64,000 nucleotides of DNA from Isochrysis galbana. Lineage: Eukaryota > Haptophyta > Isochrysidales > Isochrysidaceae. The position numbers and the translations under genes are program-made. Below, piece by piece: positions 45,042 to 55,627 of the stretch. Where the stretch lies: assembly GCA_018136815.1 (NCBI GenBank), contig CM030934.1, positions 5,281,587 through 5,345,586 of the forward strand. Direction: 5' to 3'. Within the stretch, counting starts at the first letter, position 1. Each line of letters starts with the position of its first letter. Under the pieces are notes generated by a model, which did not search any database, was not told the origin of the DNA, and saw nothing but the letters and a program-made list of their open reading frames with translations.

Positions 45042-45389
45042 CGATGCGGGGTCGCATGTGAACGTCCGTTGCCTCCTTGCATGCCCTTGTACGGCAAAAT
45101 GAGAGGATTTTCGAGTTTTCTTGGCATTCCGGTGGGTCCTGTACTTCCTATGTAATATCCAAGGCATGCAACCGGCAAGATATAATGGGCATGTTTAAAA
45201 CGATCGCTAACGTCATGTGCGCGCGTAGCAAGCGCGCGCAAGCTATTGCAATGTGCAATGTTGCTGCGGAGCTTCCCAAGCTCCCCCCCCCCCCCCCGCG
45301 CCCCCCGCCCTGCCCTCCCCGCGCCCTCTTCCCCCTCTCCTACGTAAGTGTTCACGTTCACGGTTGCATTCTTTAAACCCAATGGGGCA
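45042..45389. other. intergenic region, no supported gene
   Basis: A poly-C tract at about 45284-45300 and no coding signal. It ends at the hairpin of the next LINE-family element. Confidence 0.5.
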
Positions 45390-46207
45390 GACTAATCTTA
45401 TGATTGGTCGCCATGGAGGGGGGCCTCGCGCCCCCCCCCACTCCCTCGACTCCCCTCATGGGGGGCGAGAACCATCCACCCCCCTGCCCCCTGCGCTGCC
45501 TCTTGGCGGCAGGCAGATGGGACACATCTAGACTGCCCAGACTCTCCCAGAGTGTCGGGCACAGATCGCACGCCCTGGCCCGCGTTGGCCAGCTTGAGGT
45601 GTCGTTCCGTCGATTATGGGACATCGCCCCGGGCGGCTTCGCACTCACCGCGCACGTGCGCGAGGGCGAACGAGACGGCAGCCCTGAGGCGACGGCTGCG
45701 CAGACAGGGGTGCGCGTCGAGCTGCAGCTGCTGCCGGTTGGCCTATCCGCCACTCCCACTCTGCCGCTCACGGGCCGCTTCGACGTGGGCATCCCGAGCG
45801 TGCCGATGACGGGCGCCGGGACGGTACTCGCGCTCGCCGAGCACGCGGCGCCTGGCGCGTACTGTGTCGTCGTGCGCCCCCAGAATGCGAGCACACGCCA
45901 CGTGACTCTCCGCGCCGCCGTGCTCGTCGAGAACAAGGACGCTTCGGGCGCCACCGAGGTGCCGCGGCGCTTCAAGGCCTTCCACGGCGCGTCTGTCGCG
46001 CCGTACTCCGACTCGGGGCTCACGTTCGTGCCGCTGACAACGCTCACGTGCGCGGTGGCGCCTGCACCGCCCACATCGCCACCACCCGCACCACCGTCGG
46101 TGGACTGCACTGCGCTGTTCGCCGCCGGCGGTCGCTTTGTTCTCTTTCCATGCCGCTCGTCGGGACGACTCGAATTTCGTCGGGGAGTGTCGTATTCCCT
46201 ACGATGA
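45390..46207 (+). mobile_element. LINE-family 5' end leading into an unrecognised reading frame
   Basis: Hairpin GACTAATC/GATTGGTC around TTAT (45390-45409), 3 nt, then ATG 45413 and a continuous frame of 264 codons. The first 40 residues are the usual Pro-rich leader (MEGGLAPPPTPSTPLMGGEN). From about 45560 the sequence looks like a folded protein of different origin (VSFRRLWDIAPGGFALTAHV, then APGAYCVVVRPQNASTRHVT and LRAAVLVEN), with no similarity to the ORF1 of the full LINE. It may be a captured host exon. It ends in a Pro-rich linker and a short tail at 46207. Confidence 0.5.
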
Positions 46208-46813
46208 CAGACTTTTACTTCTAACCTGTGGGTTATTTTAAGCCTCATGGTCTCGTCGATTGGTATACCGCCTCTTCTCTTACTTTCTCTCGATGTCATC
46301 AAATGTTCCATGATTGTCTTTTGTCTTCTCTCCGTGTATCGGTTGTAGCTCCCCAGCGAGGTTTGCCCTCGTTGTGCCGACCCCTCTGTCGCATGTCCGC
46401 GCGTTGCTGAGTTACCGTGGTGCCGACGCCTTGCCGTCCGTCCAGGTGTGGTTAGTTTTCGCCCTGTTTGGTTTAGTTTGTGTGGTGTTGTACCCTCAGC
46501 TTTTTGAGTCCTGGTGTTGTAGTCTCCCGTGTCTACCTCGGACCTAAGAAGCTCTCATTCTCATTCTCTCTCTTCCACTAGCTCGCTAGCTAGCCTCGTC
46601 CCTACTCTCCGACGCCACGCGTTGCAGTCCTCCGACCTTCAGTCTACCTCATCGCTCGTATAGCGCTCGATGGCAGACACTGTCAGACCCGATTCTTACT
46701 ATGACCTTTCAGACATCTTCCCGCAAGCAGCAATCAACGATCCTTCCACGACCGCGTCAGCTGCCGGCTCGATCGAACGGCCCTCTGCCTATGAGCCAGT
46801 AGTCATCGCGTGT
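46208..46813. other. intergenic region, no supported gene
   Basis: Short frames only. One at 46670-46858 (MADTVRPDSYYDLSDIFPQA) has normal composition but runs into the direct repeat that follows. T-rich DNA with scattered TCTC lies at 46270-46600. Confidence 0.4.
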
Positions 46814-47063
46814 TCACCGGCGGGTGCGCGTGAACCGATGTCAGGAGGAGGCGTGTAGCCTGGGAGTGTATGTATGTGAGCGTGGCGGTGGTGTGGTGTG
46901 GTGTGTGGGTGACATGTGTGTGACCCATGCATCTTGGGTGTACTAGGGGCCATGTGGACACCCCAAGTGGACTATTAGCACCACTCCCGCGCACCCACGC
47001 CCATAAACTCACCGGCGGGTGCGCGTGAACCGATGTCAGGAGGAGGCGTGTAGCCCGGGAGTG
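46814..47063. repeat. direct repeat, about 55 bp, period 195 bp
   Basis: TCACCGGCGGGTGCGCGTGA starts an almost identical 55-bp block at 46814-46868 and again at 47009-47063. The intervening 140 bp contain GTGTGGTG-type repeats. The second block leads directly into the TCTTAC-box repeat at 47091. Confidence 0.7.
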
Positions 47064-47090
47064 GCGCGCACGGGGAGAGGGGGGGGGGGG

Positions 47091-47273
47091 GCAGAGTCTC
47101 TTATGATGTCTTACCAGTGTCTTATCAAGTCTTACTCCGTCGCCGTAAATAAGACACTTGGAGCCCTGTCTTACTAAGGCGGCGGCGCGACGTAAATAAG
47201 ACAGTTGGGGGTGTCTTACGAGCAAATTTTTCGTAAGATCTTACTAAGCAAATGAGCTAAACGCCCAACACTG
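47091..47273. repeat. TCTTAC-box repeat, copy 1
   Basis: About 180 bp nearly identical to 52652-52842. It contains at least nine TCTTAC/TCTTAT boxes or their complements in both orientations, and two imperfect palindromes (TCTTACTCC ... GTAAATAAGAC and TCTTACTAAGG ... GTAAATAAGAC). Both copies start after a G run with GCAGAG and end at AACGCCCAACACTG. It looks like the end of a mobile element with an array of protein-binding sites. Confidence 0.7.
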
Positions 47274-47373
47274 CTGAATACGAGTAAGAGGTTGTCGGTA
47301 TTGTAAATATTCAAGAGGGGGGGCAGCTGCCACCTCACCAGTGGGGGAAACGCTGCGAAGAAGTTCTTCATTT

Positions 47374-50300
47374 TCATCCCGATATTTCGTGCCGAGACCG
47401 CTCGTCAACGAGTTTTTGTAGCCAGTCGGCGACCTCAATCTGCCCATTCATCACTGCCAACTCAGCGACAGACCGCCCCTCCAAATCGGGCATATAAAGC
47501 TGCCAGTTTAGACCCGGCCCTCCAGGATCAAGCAGGAGCCAATGGAGCAAGGACAAATGGCCCTTCCAGGCTGCCTTGACCACCGCACCATGCCGCGCGT
47601 CGTTAACGTGACCCAAGTCGAAGCCTTTCGATAGTAGCCATCGACAGGTCTCGACGTTGCCGGCCGCAGCGGCCCACTGCACAGCCGCGCAACCGAAGCG
47701 ATTCAGCGCATGAATATCGACACTTGGTTGGCGCACCATGAGCTCCATGGTGCTGACGTCACCCCCGAGGACTGCCCAATCAAATGCGGTCGAGTCATCC
47801 TTCATTCGCAGGGAGGAGTCGGCGCCGTGGACGTCGATCAAATTCTTTACCACCTCGTACTGACCATTCTTGCAAGCCCACATGAGTGCGGTCCGCCCGT
47901 CCTTGTTCGCCGCGTCGATGGGGACGCCGACTTCACCGGAGAGCAGCCATTCCACTGTGTGGAGATGCCCTGCGCCCGAGGCCCACATCAGCGAAGTGTT
48001 GCCATGTTTGTCAACGGCGTGTATTGGGTCCCATTTGCCTGAGGCGAAGAGAGCCGCCGCTTCTACGGTAGCTCCCATGGCGCATGCGGTGAGCCCGCCG
48101 ACGTGTGTGAGTGCACTACGCGGCTTTCGACAGTCGCGCTCTATGATCCGTAACGCGCGGGGGGCGGCCGGGGTCGATTTAGGAGCTGCAACAGCTATAG
48201 CTGTGAACGTCGAGTGAAGGAGTCTATCTTCGTGATGACCAATTTGCGGCAGCACCTCGCTTGCCTGACTATCATCACGCCATATGCTTACCTCTTCATC
48301 CTTCCACCCAGCGGTAGCGCCATCTGTATCAGTGCCAACTTCGTCCATTTGATGCATGGTCGCAGCAAGCGAGCGCAGAGTGTGCTCCTCCATCTCCGCA
48401 GCAAGCGACATGTGGAGAAGTATTCCACGTGAATGGGCAGCTCTGATAATCATTGCGCCAAGAAGAGAGTCGCCACCCATCGCTGCGAAGGGCACGTCAT
48501 CATCCATATCATCCTCGGCATCTGTGGGCAGCTGCAACACCTCCGCCCAAATAACTCGAAGTTGCTGCAAGATGGAGCCTTCGAGCCTCCTCCGTACGGG
48601 CCCGCCACAGGAAGAGTCGAGATCGACGCCATTCGACGGACGCTGGGGCTGAGGCTCGGAGTTGATGGGGGGACAAGGGCGGGCCTCGATTGGCCCAGTT
48701 GCTCCATGCGCACTGCCTACGACCTCCCACGTATCCACAGCATCTCGAAGTGCAGGCGCCTCCACCGAAAGGCTCTTGAGCGCCGCACTGAGTTGAGAAG
48801 CGCCAGCATCGACAGCGGGCGCAGAAGCCTCAGGAGGCGCCGTCAGAGCGGGCGAGCCTCCGATTGTCGGCAAGGACAGGCGCTCTGCCAATGCTATCCG
48901 CGCCGGCTTGCCCGTCGGCCCCTTGGGCAGCCCGCTCGGAGAGCCCACCCGATTCGAATCCATACTGGTGCCCCCGTCGGACGGAAAGTACACAAGCACT
49001 TGCGGGCACCACTTGAGGGAGAGCTTGCGCCGACCCAGTGAGCGAAGCATGCGCAAAGTTGGCCGGTCCGCCGGCTGTGTACCAGGAGCAAGGGCCAAGG
49101 CGACGCCGACAACTTCGCCAAGATACCGATGGGGTACTGAGAAAGCAAGGAGGTCTTTCACATATGGATTCGAGGCAAGTTCGCTTCGAAGCGCGTCCTC
49201 AACCTCGAAGGGCGAGATCTTTTCGCCTGCGTATCGAGGCCACCAAAGGAAACTCAGTGAAAGGAGCCAGGCCCCACCAACCACTAAACGCCCAACACAA
49301 TGCCAACGCCCCTTTGGCAATCGGGCTTTCAGCTCACCCGCACGGTTGATGATCTCTTTAAATCTTCCCGAAAGGTACAAATGGCCGTTGGAAGCCATCA
49401 TTCCCTTGTCGCCCGTCCGCAACCATCTACCACTTGCTTCAGTGTAAGCAGACTCGTCGGATCCAGCATCCACGCCTTCCTTTGATAGTGTGGCGCCACC
49501 ATCGCCAGGTTTGTCAAACGCATCGTCACTGACCGAAATTTTGGATGTTAACTTGGCTACACCATCGACGGTGATCAAACGCGAGTAGAAACTTGTCAAG
49601 TTGGGATCGGCGTTCATATGTGGGCGCAGTTCGTAGCCGGCGGTGACACAGCTACCGCGCACGCACACCTCGCCTTCTTCGCCTAAGGCGCAGACAATGC
49701 CGACCTGTTCGACGCCTTGACTGCCACTCGATGTGTCTAAGGCGCTAGGTGCTGATGCCGGCACTGAACCTGACGAGGCGGGCTTCACGACCCGTATCTC
49801 TGGACCCGAGCTAAGACCGACAGAGCGAAGTAAGCGGCCACCGCCTCGCGGGTTGGCAGAGATGGGCATCGATTCCGTCATGGCATAGGTGGGCAAGACT
49901 TCGCAGCCGAGACAAGCCTCAAGCCTCGCGGCGATTGACGGTAGCAGAGCCGCGGAGCAGTTGCGAATGAATAGCAGGCCGCCGTCGGGGGGCATAGGCG
50001 CGATGCTGCTTGGATGCAACGGCCCACAGTGTTTTGCCGCCAAGGGGGTGACCCTCGTTCCGATGGCCGTTCGATGCGTGTCCCAATCTTCGCCACGATC
50101 GCTGGTCACTACAGGCGACTCGTGCTCTAGGCCACGGTACGCTACTCTGGCCTCCGCTTCCGCTGCCTCTAAGAGAAGTAGATGCATAGTTGGCACTGCC
50201 GAATACCAAATACGAGAGAAGTCTGCTCCAGCTCCTTCACTATCCTCGTGGCCTACGCCAGTGTCTCCGCCTGCCCGGCTAGTTTGTGCTGCCTGCATGC

Positions 50301-51435
50301 TATTCGCCGTGTTGGACGTGAGATGGGCGTCTGAGCGTGCCAACTTGGCTCTGTGCACACGATCGAGAATGGCCGCCGGGATGAAGCTGTGGTACGCAAC
50401 CACAGGGGCGCCAGCGATCAGAGATGCAAGGACACTCACCGCGATGCCTAAGAGCGCAATACGGACATGTGGGTCGATAGTGCCCGTGTGCCTGCGCAAT
50501 GCTGATGCAGGCATTGCGGTGCCAAGGGTGGAGGCAGTGGTTTGCGATCACGGACTCTCCGAGCGGCATGTGGCCGGTCCAATGGGCACAACCACCCGCT
50601 CCATCCAACCCATGCGGGCAATCTCATGCGAGGGAGGCGCACCGTGAATATGGAAGAGAGGCATCACAGAAAGACTAGCGTCTAGACGGGTCAGCTTGAG
50701 AGCCGATGCAATGCAGCAAGCCCCAACGGCAAGGTTTTCGTGGGTGAGCGGTACAAGCTTAGGTTTGGAAGAGGTGCCGCTTGTATGTAGCACTAGACAC
50801 ACATCCTTGCGACGACAACGTCCCTCTCCTCGAGCACTACTCGCCTCAGCACCGCATGCCGCCGCGCCAGTCGCTTGCACAACGCCTGCGCGCTGAGGGT
50901 CAGGAGCCTCTTCTGAAGGCGCCGTGCGTAATGGGGGCAGCGGCCGTTCGAGCCATTCCAGTTCCCACGCGCCTGCATGCGTGTCGGAAGCGACAATCTC
51001 GAGAATGGGGAGGCTCATTGCTCGGGCAACCTCAATGATGCGTGCATTATTGGCCTCCTTATCCCCACGTTGCACGACAACAGCCTTCGCGGGCAGGTCC
51101 TCGAACTCGTAGGCAAGCTCGGCGTGCGTGAGGCGCGGGTTGAGCGGCGCATATGTACATCCGTAGATGAACGCGAGTAGCGCGCTGGCTGCCTCAGGGC
51201 CATTGGGGATGGCGACAGCGATCCGGTCGGTGTGTCGAATACCGAAACGTCCCAGTTGAAGCGTACTGGACTGGCGCACCAGCGCGCGGAAGGTGAGGTG
51301 CGCGCGGCCGTCCGTCGACAGTATTGCCGGCCGGTCGTCGCGAGGCAGTAGCTGAAGCACAGATTGGAAGGGCAGCCTGAGCGCGTGGTGCGCGCTGGGT
51401 GGGATGGGCGGCCGCACCACGTCGGGCTCGGCCAT
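47374..51435 (-). CDS. adenylation domain - carrier protein - ankyrin repeat protein
   Basis: Three minus-strand exons, 51435-50643, 50447-49338 and 49226-47374, encode about 1251 residues. Introns are 195 bp (GTGCGC/CTCTTAG) and 111 bp (GTGAGC/ACGCAG). The second splice restores NRAGEKISPFEVEDAL. The N-terminal half is an ANL acyl- or aminoacyl-activating enzyme: CLVLHTSGTSSKPKLVPLTH, MPLFHIHG, YAMTESMPIS, WLRTGDKG, and catalytic Lys in PTGKPARIAL. A carrier domain follows (VIWAEVLQLP, GGDSLLGAMII; Ser for phosphopantetheine near 48470). The end holds about five ankyrin repeats (DKHGNTSLMWASGAGHLHTV, KDGRTALMWACKNGQYEVV). No reductase, thioesterase or condensation domain is seen. The first domain is nearest to oxalyl-CoA/fatty-acyl ligases in motif style; the substrate is unknown. 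Confidence 0.88.
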
Positions 51436-52130
51436 CCAAGCGGAGTCCTTTGACTCACTCACCCGCTGTCCCCCCCCCCCCCCCCCCCTCTTCTCCCCCC
51501 TCTCCCCCCTCTCCGCTGCCCCCTGCCCTCCCACCCTGCCCGGCCGCCCGTCCGGCGGGAAAAAGAAATGGGGAGGGGGGGGGGGGGGGAAGAGCACGTG
51601 CTACCTACTACCTACTTCACTTTTACTCCTTACTGCCGGGCCGAAGCACCGAAATACAGTAGAGAGTAGAGTAAGGGTGCACCATTGACATTGAGAAAAC
51701 ACGGATTTTTGCCTTCTACATTTTCTACATGCCGCAGGTAAGATACATAGATGCATGGAGACCTGCGCAAGTCTGTTAAAGATTCGGCGCTCGAGCATTC
51801 CCTTCTTGCCGCGTTCAACACGGATTAGATGATGGTTCGCGTGTGCGTGTGTGCATTTGGAACTCGTGGGCTGTAGGGCTGTACAGTATGGGTGCACCAT
51901 TAAGAAAACAGGACTCAAAAGCTTCTAAAGCTTTCTTGCCCCCACCGGGCTCCGCCCGGGGGGTTCTAATTTGAGGTTTCTTAGGGGCGGGGTGGGGGTG
52001 GGTGGGGGGTTTCTTATTTCTTGCGGAGACGAAAGTCGAGTGCGCGGGCCACCCCCCCCCCCCCCGCCCCTAAGACCCCCCCCCCCCCCCCCCCCGGCGC
52101 CGTGGCCCCAACAAACTCCGCCCCCAAATG
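51436..52130. other. upstream region with poly-C and poly-G tracts
   Basis: Long C runs at about 51471-51488, 52052-52066 and 52076-52095, and G runs at 51570-51590. GGTGCACCATT occurs in inverted orientation at 51677-51690 and 51891-51903. No gene is supported. Confidence 0.5.
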
Positions 52131-52650
52131 CCCTCGCTCGTCGCCATGGTCTTGGGACTGAAGGAGCTGTTCGGCACCCCTCCCGGCGGGCAGCTCACTG
52201 AGGACGTCGCAAAGATGCGACGCGAAATGGGCTTATGGGCTTGCCCGCCGCAGGCTCGCTCCTGCAGCAGGTGGAGGAGTTGTGGAATATCACATGTTTG
52301 GGAGGCAGCCCCCCCCGAAGAGCGTCGGAGCCGGCAGCTCCCCCCCCCCCCCCCCCAAACCAGCCCTGCGACCGGGAGGAAGGGGGGACGAGTGCGACGC
52401 ACGGCGGCACAGGACGCACGGCAGCAGCTTCTCGGCTCGCCCAGCAAACTCGGCGGGGAGGAGATGCGGGCCAACAGACGGGGACGAAGAGGAAGAGGGC
52501 GGCAACGAGCGCTGCAGTAGTGGACCCGAAGCAGCCGACCCTCTTGACGACTATGCCGATGGCGACGAGAATCTACGTGACGTCGGCGGCGGGGGGGGCG
52601 CGCACAGAGGGGGCGCGCACGGGGAGAGGGAGAGGGGGGGGGGGGCGGGG
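52131..52650. other. unrecognised GC-rich stretch adjoining the TCTTAC-box repeat
   Basis: Three overlapping plus-strand frames, one starting MPSLVAMVLGLKELFGTPPG. None has an identifiable domain and the stretch includes C and G homopolymers. Its position directly next to the repeat at 52652 suggests it is the body of the same mobile element. Confidence 0.35.
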
Positions 52651-52651
52651 G

Positions 52652-52842
52652 GCAGAGTGTCTTATGATGTCTTACCAGTGTCTTATGAAGTCTTACTCCG
52701 TCGCCGTAAATAAGACACTTGGAGCCCTGTCTTACTAAGGCGGCGGCGCGACGTAAATAAGACAGTTGGGGGTGTCTTACGAGCAAATTCTTCGTAAGAT
52801 CTTACTAAGTAAATGAGCTGTCTTACTAAACGCCCAACACTG
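52652..52842. repeat. TCTTAC-box repeat, copy 2
   Basis: Nearly identical to 47091-47273. It carries one extra TCTTAC box (GAGCTGTCTTACTAAACGCC) close to its right end. The flanks on either side differ from copy 1 apart from the G-rich run at the left. Confidence 0.7.
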
Positions 52843-53068
52843 GTTTCTTTTCTTCTTCCGCCAACCATCATCCATCATCATGAGATCTTGTCTATAGAGA
52901 TAGAGCTCTAATATGGTCGTCTTCTTATTTCTCCCCTCCTATCACTCATCATGAATTCATCATGTCCCCCCTCATCAATCTCTCTCGTCGCCGCCTTCCC
53001 CACGCTGTCTTATCTATCTCTCCTCTCATTCCCTCTTCTTCCTGCTTCCCCCCCCTCTCTCCCCCCAA

Positions 53069-53099
<31 letters not shown>

Positions 53100-53274
53100 A
53101 TATCGGCTCGCTCGCTCTTTGCTCGCTGGCCAGAAGAGAGGAGATCCGCTCCCCCCCCCGCTTCCCCGGCCGCCTCCCTAGCTCCGCCTCGCTCCCCTCG
53201 CCGTCTGCCAGCCGTCTCCACTGACCCCCCCCCCCCCCGCCCCGCCACGCCCCGCCACGCCCCTCCTCTTTCCC

Positions 53275-54337
53275 ATGCGGATATGCCTGCCTCTCGTGCT
53301 CCTGCTGCCTCTGGCTGCGAGCGCCGGCTTGGCCACGGGCCCCTTCTCACGAAACGCGAGGCAGTTCAGCGCATGCGTAATCCACGGGAAGGACGTCGAC
53401 GTTGCGCGCTTCTGCGCCGCCACAAGGGCGTACTGCGAGCTCCTACGCAAATTTGGCCGCTTTGCCGGCCCTTCAATCGCAAACGTTCGGATGTGTCTCG
53501 CCAAGATCGAGACGGCGCAGCAGAGTCTCGTGCACCGCATCACGCAGAACGAACGCAGGAGTCTGCGCTCGATGAAGGGCCTCCTCAAGGCTGAGCGCGC
53601 ACTCGAGCCGCCCATCCACAAGCCGGGAGGGGTGCTATTTGACCCATCAGCGGCCATGGGGCTGCTCTGGGTGCGCCGTGGACTACACATGTGGGCGGAG
53701 ACTTTTGAGCAACAGGTCGAGGTGAAAGCACCCGCGCCACTTAGAAGGTGGGGGTCCGCCAAATGCTTCATGTCATTTTGAATGTCCGTCGTACTGGTAG
53801 GTGCTCAAGGAACGGATCAAGGCTGCGAAGAAGGCGAAGAATGGGCCGGAACCCACTCAAGTTCGAGTATTGAACTTGCAATTCGGCCTGAAGTCTTCGA
53901 AAGCTCAGCTGCCAACACTTGCAGACCAGTGCCGGACCGCGTACGAGCGCACAGTTGAGAAATTCCACGGACGAGTGTCTCGCACTGCCTTCAACGTGGC
54001 CTGCCGAGCCACTCCTGACTGGGATATTGTGGTGACGCGAGCAAAGCTCAGCGAGTAAGCTGCAAGCCCCTACTCTGTGAAGCAGAGCGCGCTGTCACTA
54101 GTGAGGGCACGAGCGCTTTCAGCTGCAAGCCGCCTGCTTTCGGAACCCATCGCCTCAGATAGATTGCAATCGCAACGATCTGCCATCACCGCCGCGCGCC
54201 TCTCTTGCACGCATAGGGTCGACGAAGGATTATATGCAGATCTTAAGGCATGGGTTGTTGCAGTCAAAGAGGTGGTGAAATTGCTGAAGTCGATCCACCT
54301 GCAGCTTGACCTCGAGGACATTCGCAAGAGTGCTTAG
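53275..54337 (+). CDS. glycolipid transfer protein (GLTP) domain protein with signal-like N-terminus
   Basis: GLTP folds carry glycosphingolipids or ceramide-1-phosphate between membranes. Exons 53275-53721, 53801-54054 and 54217-54337; introns of 79 bp (GTGAAA/TGGTAG) and 162 bp (GTAAGC/GCATAG); about 273 residues. Domain evidence: FCAATRAYCELLRKFGRFAG near the start, AMGLLWVRRGLHMWAETFEQ (the ligand-lining helix), CRTAYERTVEKFHGRVSRTA and FNVACRATPDW (the GLTP H and W region), and a final helix DLKAWVVAVKEVVKLLKSIH. The second junction restores LSEVDEGLYADLKAW. The protein starts MRICLPLVLLLPLAASAGLA, a classical signal peptide, whereas most GLTPs are cytosolic. Secretory or plastid routing is an inference. 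Confidence 0.8.
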
Positions 54338-54513
54338 GATGAGATAGACAACGTGTCTGTGTGCTACGAGAAGGCACAGGCATCTTACTGGTTGCGTTGA
54401 TTGAGACCGACTCCTACTATTGCGATCCTGGCGCTTGGCTAGTGTCTAGTGTTAGAGCTAAAGAGTTAGCCGCGGCGGTGCTTATGAGCCTTAATTATGG
54501 GAGATGATGGCAA
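54338..54513. other. short 3' flank of the GLTP gene
   Basis: Nothing recognised beyond a probable 3' UTR. Confidence 0.4.
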
Positions 54514-54588
54514 AAACTATCGTTATAGTTTCGGCGATGGAGCGCACGCCGACCGCTCCCCTCTCCTAGCCCCCGCAGTCACGACGCC
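54514..54588 (+). mobile_element. very short LINE-family 5' end
   Basis: Hairpin AAACTAT/ATAGTTT around CGTT (54514-54531), 5 nt, then ATG 54537 with MERTPTAPLS. The fragment ends after about 50 codon-equivalent bases, where the 3' end of a minus-strand LINE begins at 54590. Confidence 0.6.
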
Positions 54589-54589
54589 C

Positions 54590-54900
54590 TAAAAAAAAAT
54601 CTGAAGATTCAGGGCCGTACACCTACTAGTTATGGGACTCCCATTCGCTACTAACAACGCCCTTATCTTCCCTCTCTCCACCTCTTCCCCTGCCCCCCTT
54701 CTATCCTTTTTCTTCGGTTTCCGGGGTCCGGCCTCGGTGCACTACCTGAGGCCTGGTTCGGAGTGTGGAGTGTGGGGTCCGGGGAGGGGGAGGCCTTTTG
54801 ATCTTTTATTTTTGTCGTGTGTGTCCGCTTGGCCCCGGGTTGAGTGTTTAGTCTCCGTCTAGTTCGTATTGTTCCTAGTGGTAACCTTGTTTGTTATGTC
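54590..54900 (-). mobile_element. 3' end of a second LINE copy
   Basis: On the minus strand it ends GGCCCTGAATCTTCAGATT followed by oligo-T. The first 200 bp on the plus strand are closely similar to 10795-10990 (CCACCTCTTCCCCTGCCCCC, TTTTTCTTCGGTTTCCGGGG, GCCTGGTTC). It is the 3' UTR of the same LINE subfamily without the coding part. Confidence 0.75.
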
Positions 54901-54940
54901 TATGCCTCATTATGGAGATGGACGTGTTCCCAGGAAGGGT

Positions 54941-55032
54941 GCGGGACTTCTACCGTCCCCGCTCTGACACTTGTGACTTCTAATAACCCCCCCCCTCCTC
55001 CGCGCCAAAGGCGCGGGACTTCTACCGTCCCC
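54941..55032. repeat. 20-bp direct repeat
   Basis: GCGGGACTTCTACCGTCCCC occurs at 54941-54960 and 55013-55032, 72 bp apart. A third partial match (GTGACTTCTA) lies between them. Confidence 0.6.
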
Positions 55033-55627
55033 ATTGCGACTGCCCCCCCCTAAGCCACGCATTTCAGTCACACTGGGGGTATCCTCCCTATTATTTTACT
55101 CATCTATTTCTTTTGAAATCAACACCAAAACGAACGGGATCGACAAAGTCACGCGCCATCCATGCAAGCGCACGCCCTCTTCACACCACCTCACACACGC
55201 GGGTCCTTTCACACTACGCGCGCGTCAGTAGCCGGCCATGGCAAGAACGCCGGGGGGGGGGGGGGGCAAGGGGCGGGTGTGGAGGATGGGAGCGGGGAAT
55301 ACATGAGTTATTATACTTCACTGGGCTTTTAAGGTCGTTTGCCTTCATTTGGCACCCCTCGTTTCCAAATACGCGATGTGTCGGTACAAAAAAAATCTTA
55401 TTGTATTTGAGCAAAGGCACCCACCTCACATTGCTCAACCATGTCTATAAATGGAATGGCGGCTGATGATGTAGTACTCAAGCGATTGAAATGGATAACA
55501 ATAAAGATGGACTATAACTTTAAAAAATTCATCTTACCTCTCTTTCCGCCATATGGCACTTCTAAATCTGCCATGCAGGTTATTGCGGAAGCATTGGACA
55601 GCATCAGTCCGCCACCGCTGGTTGGGG

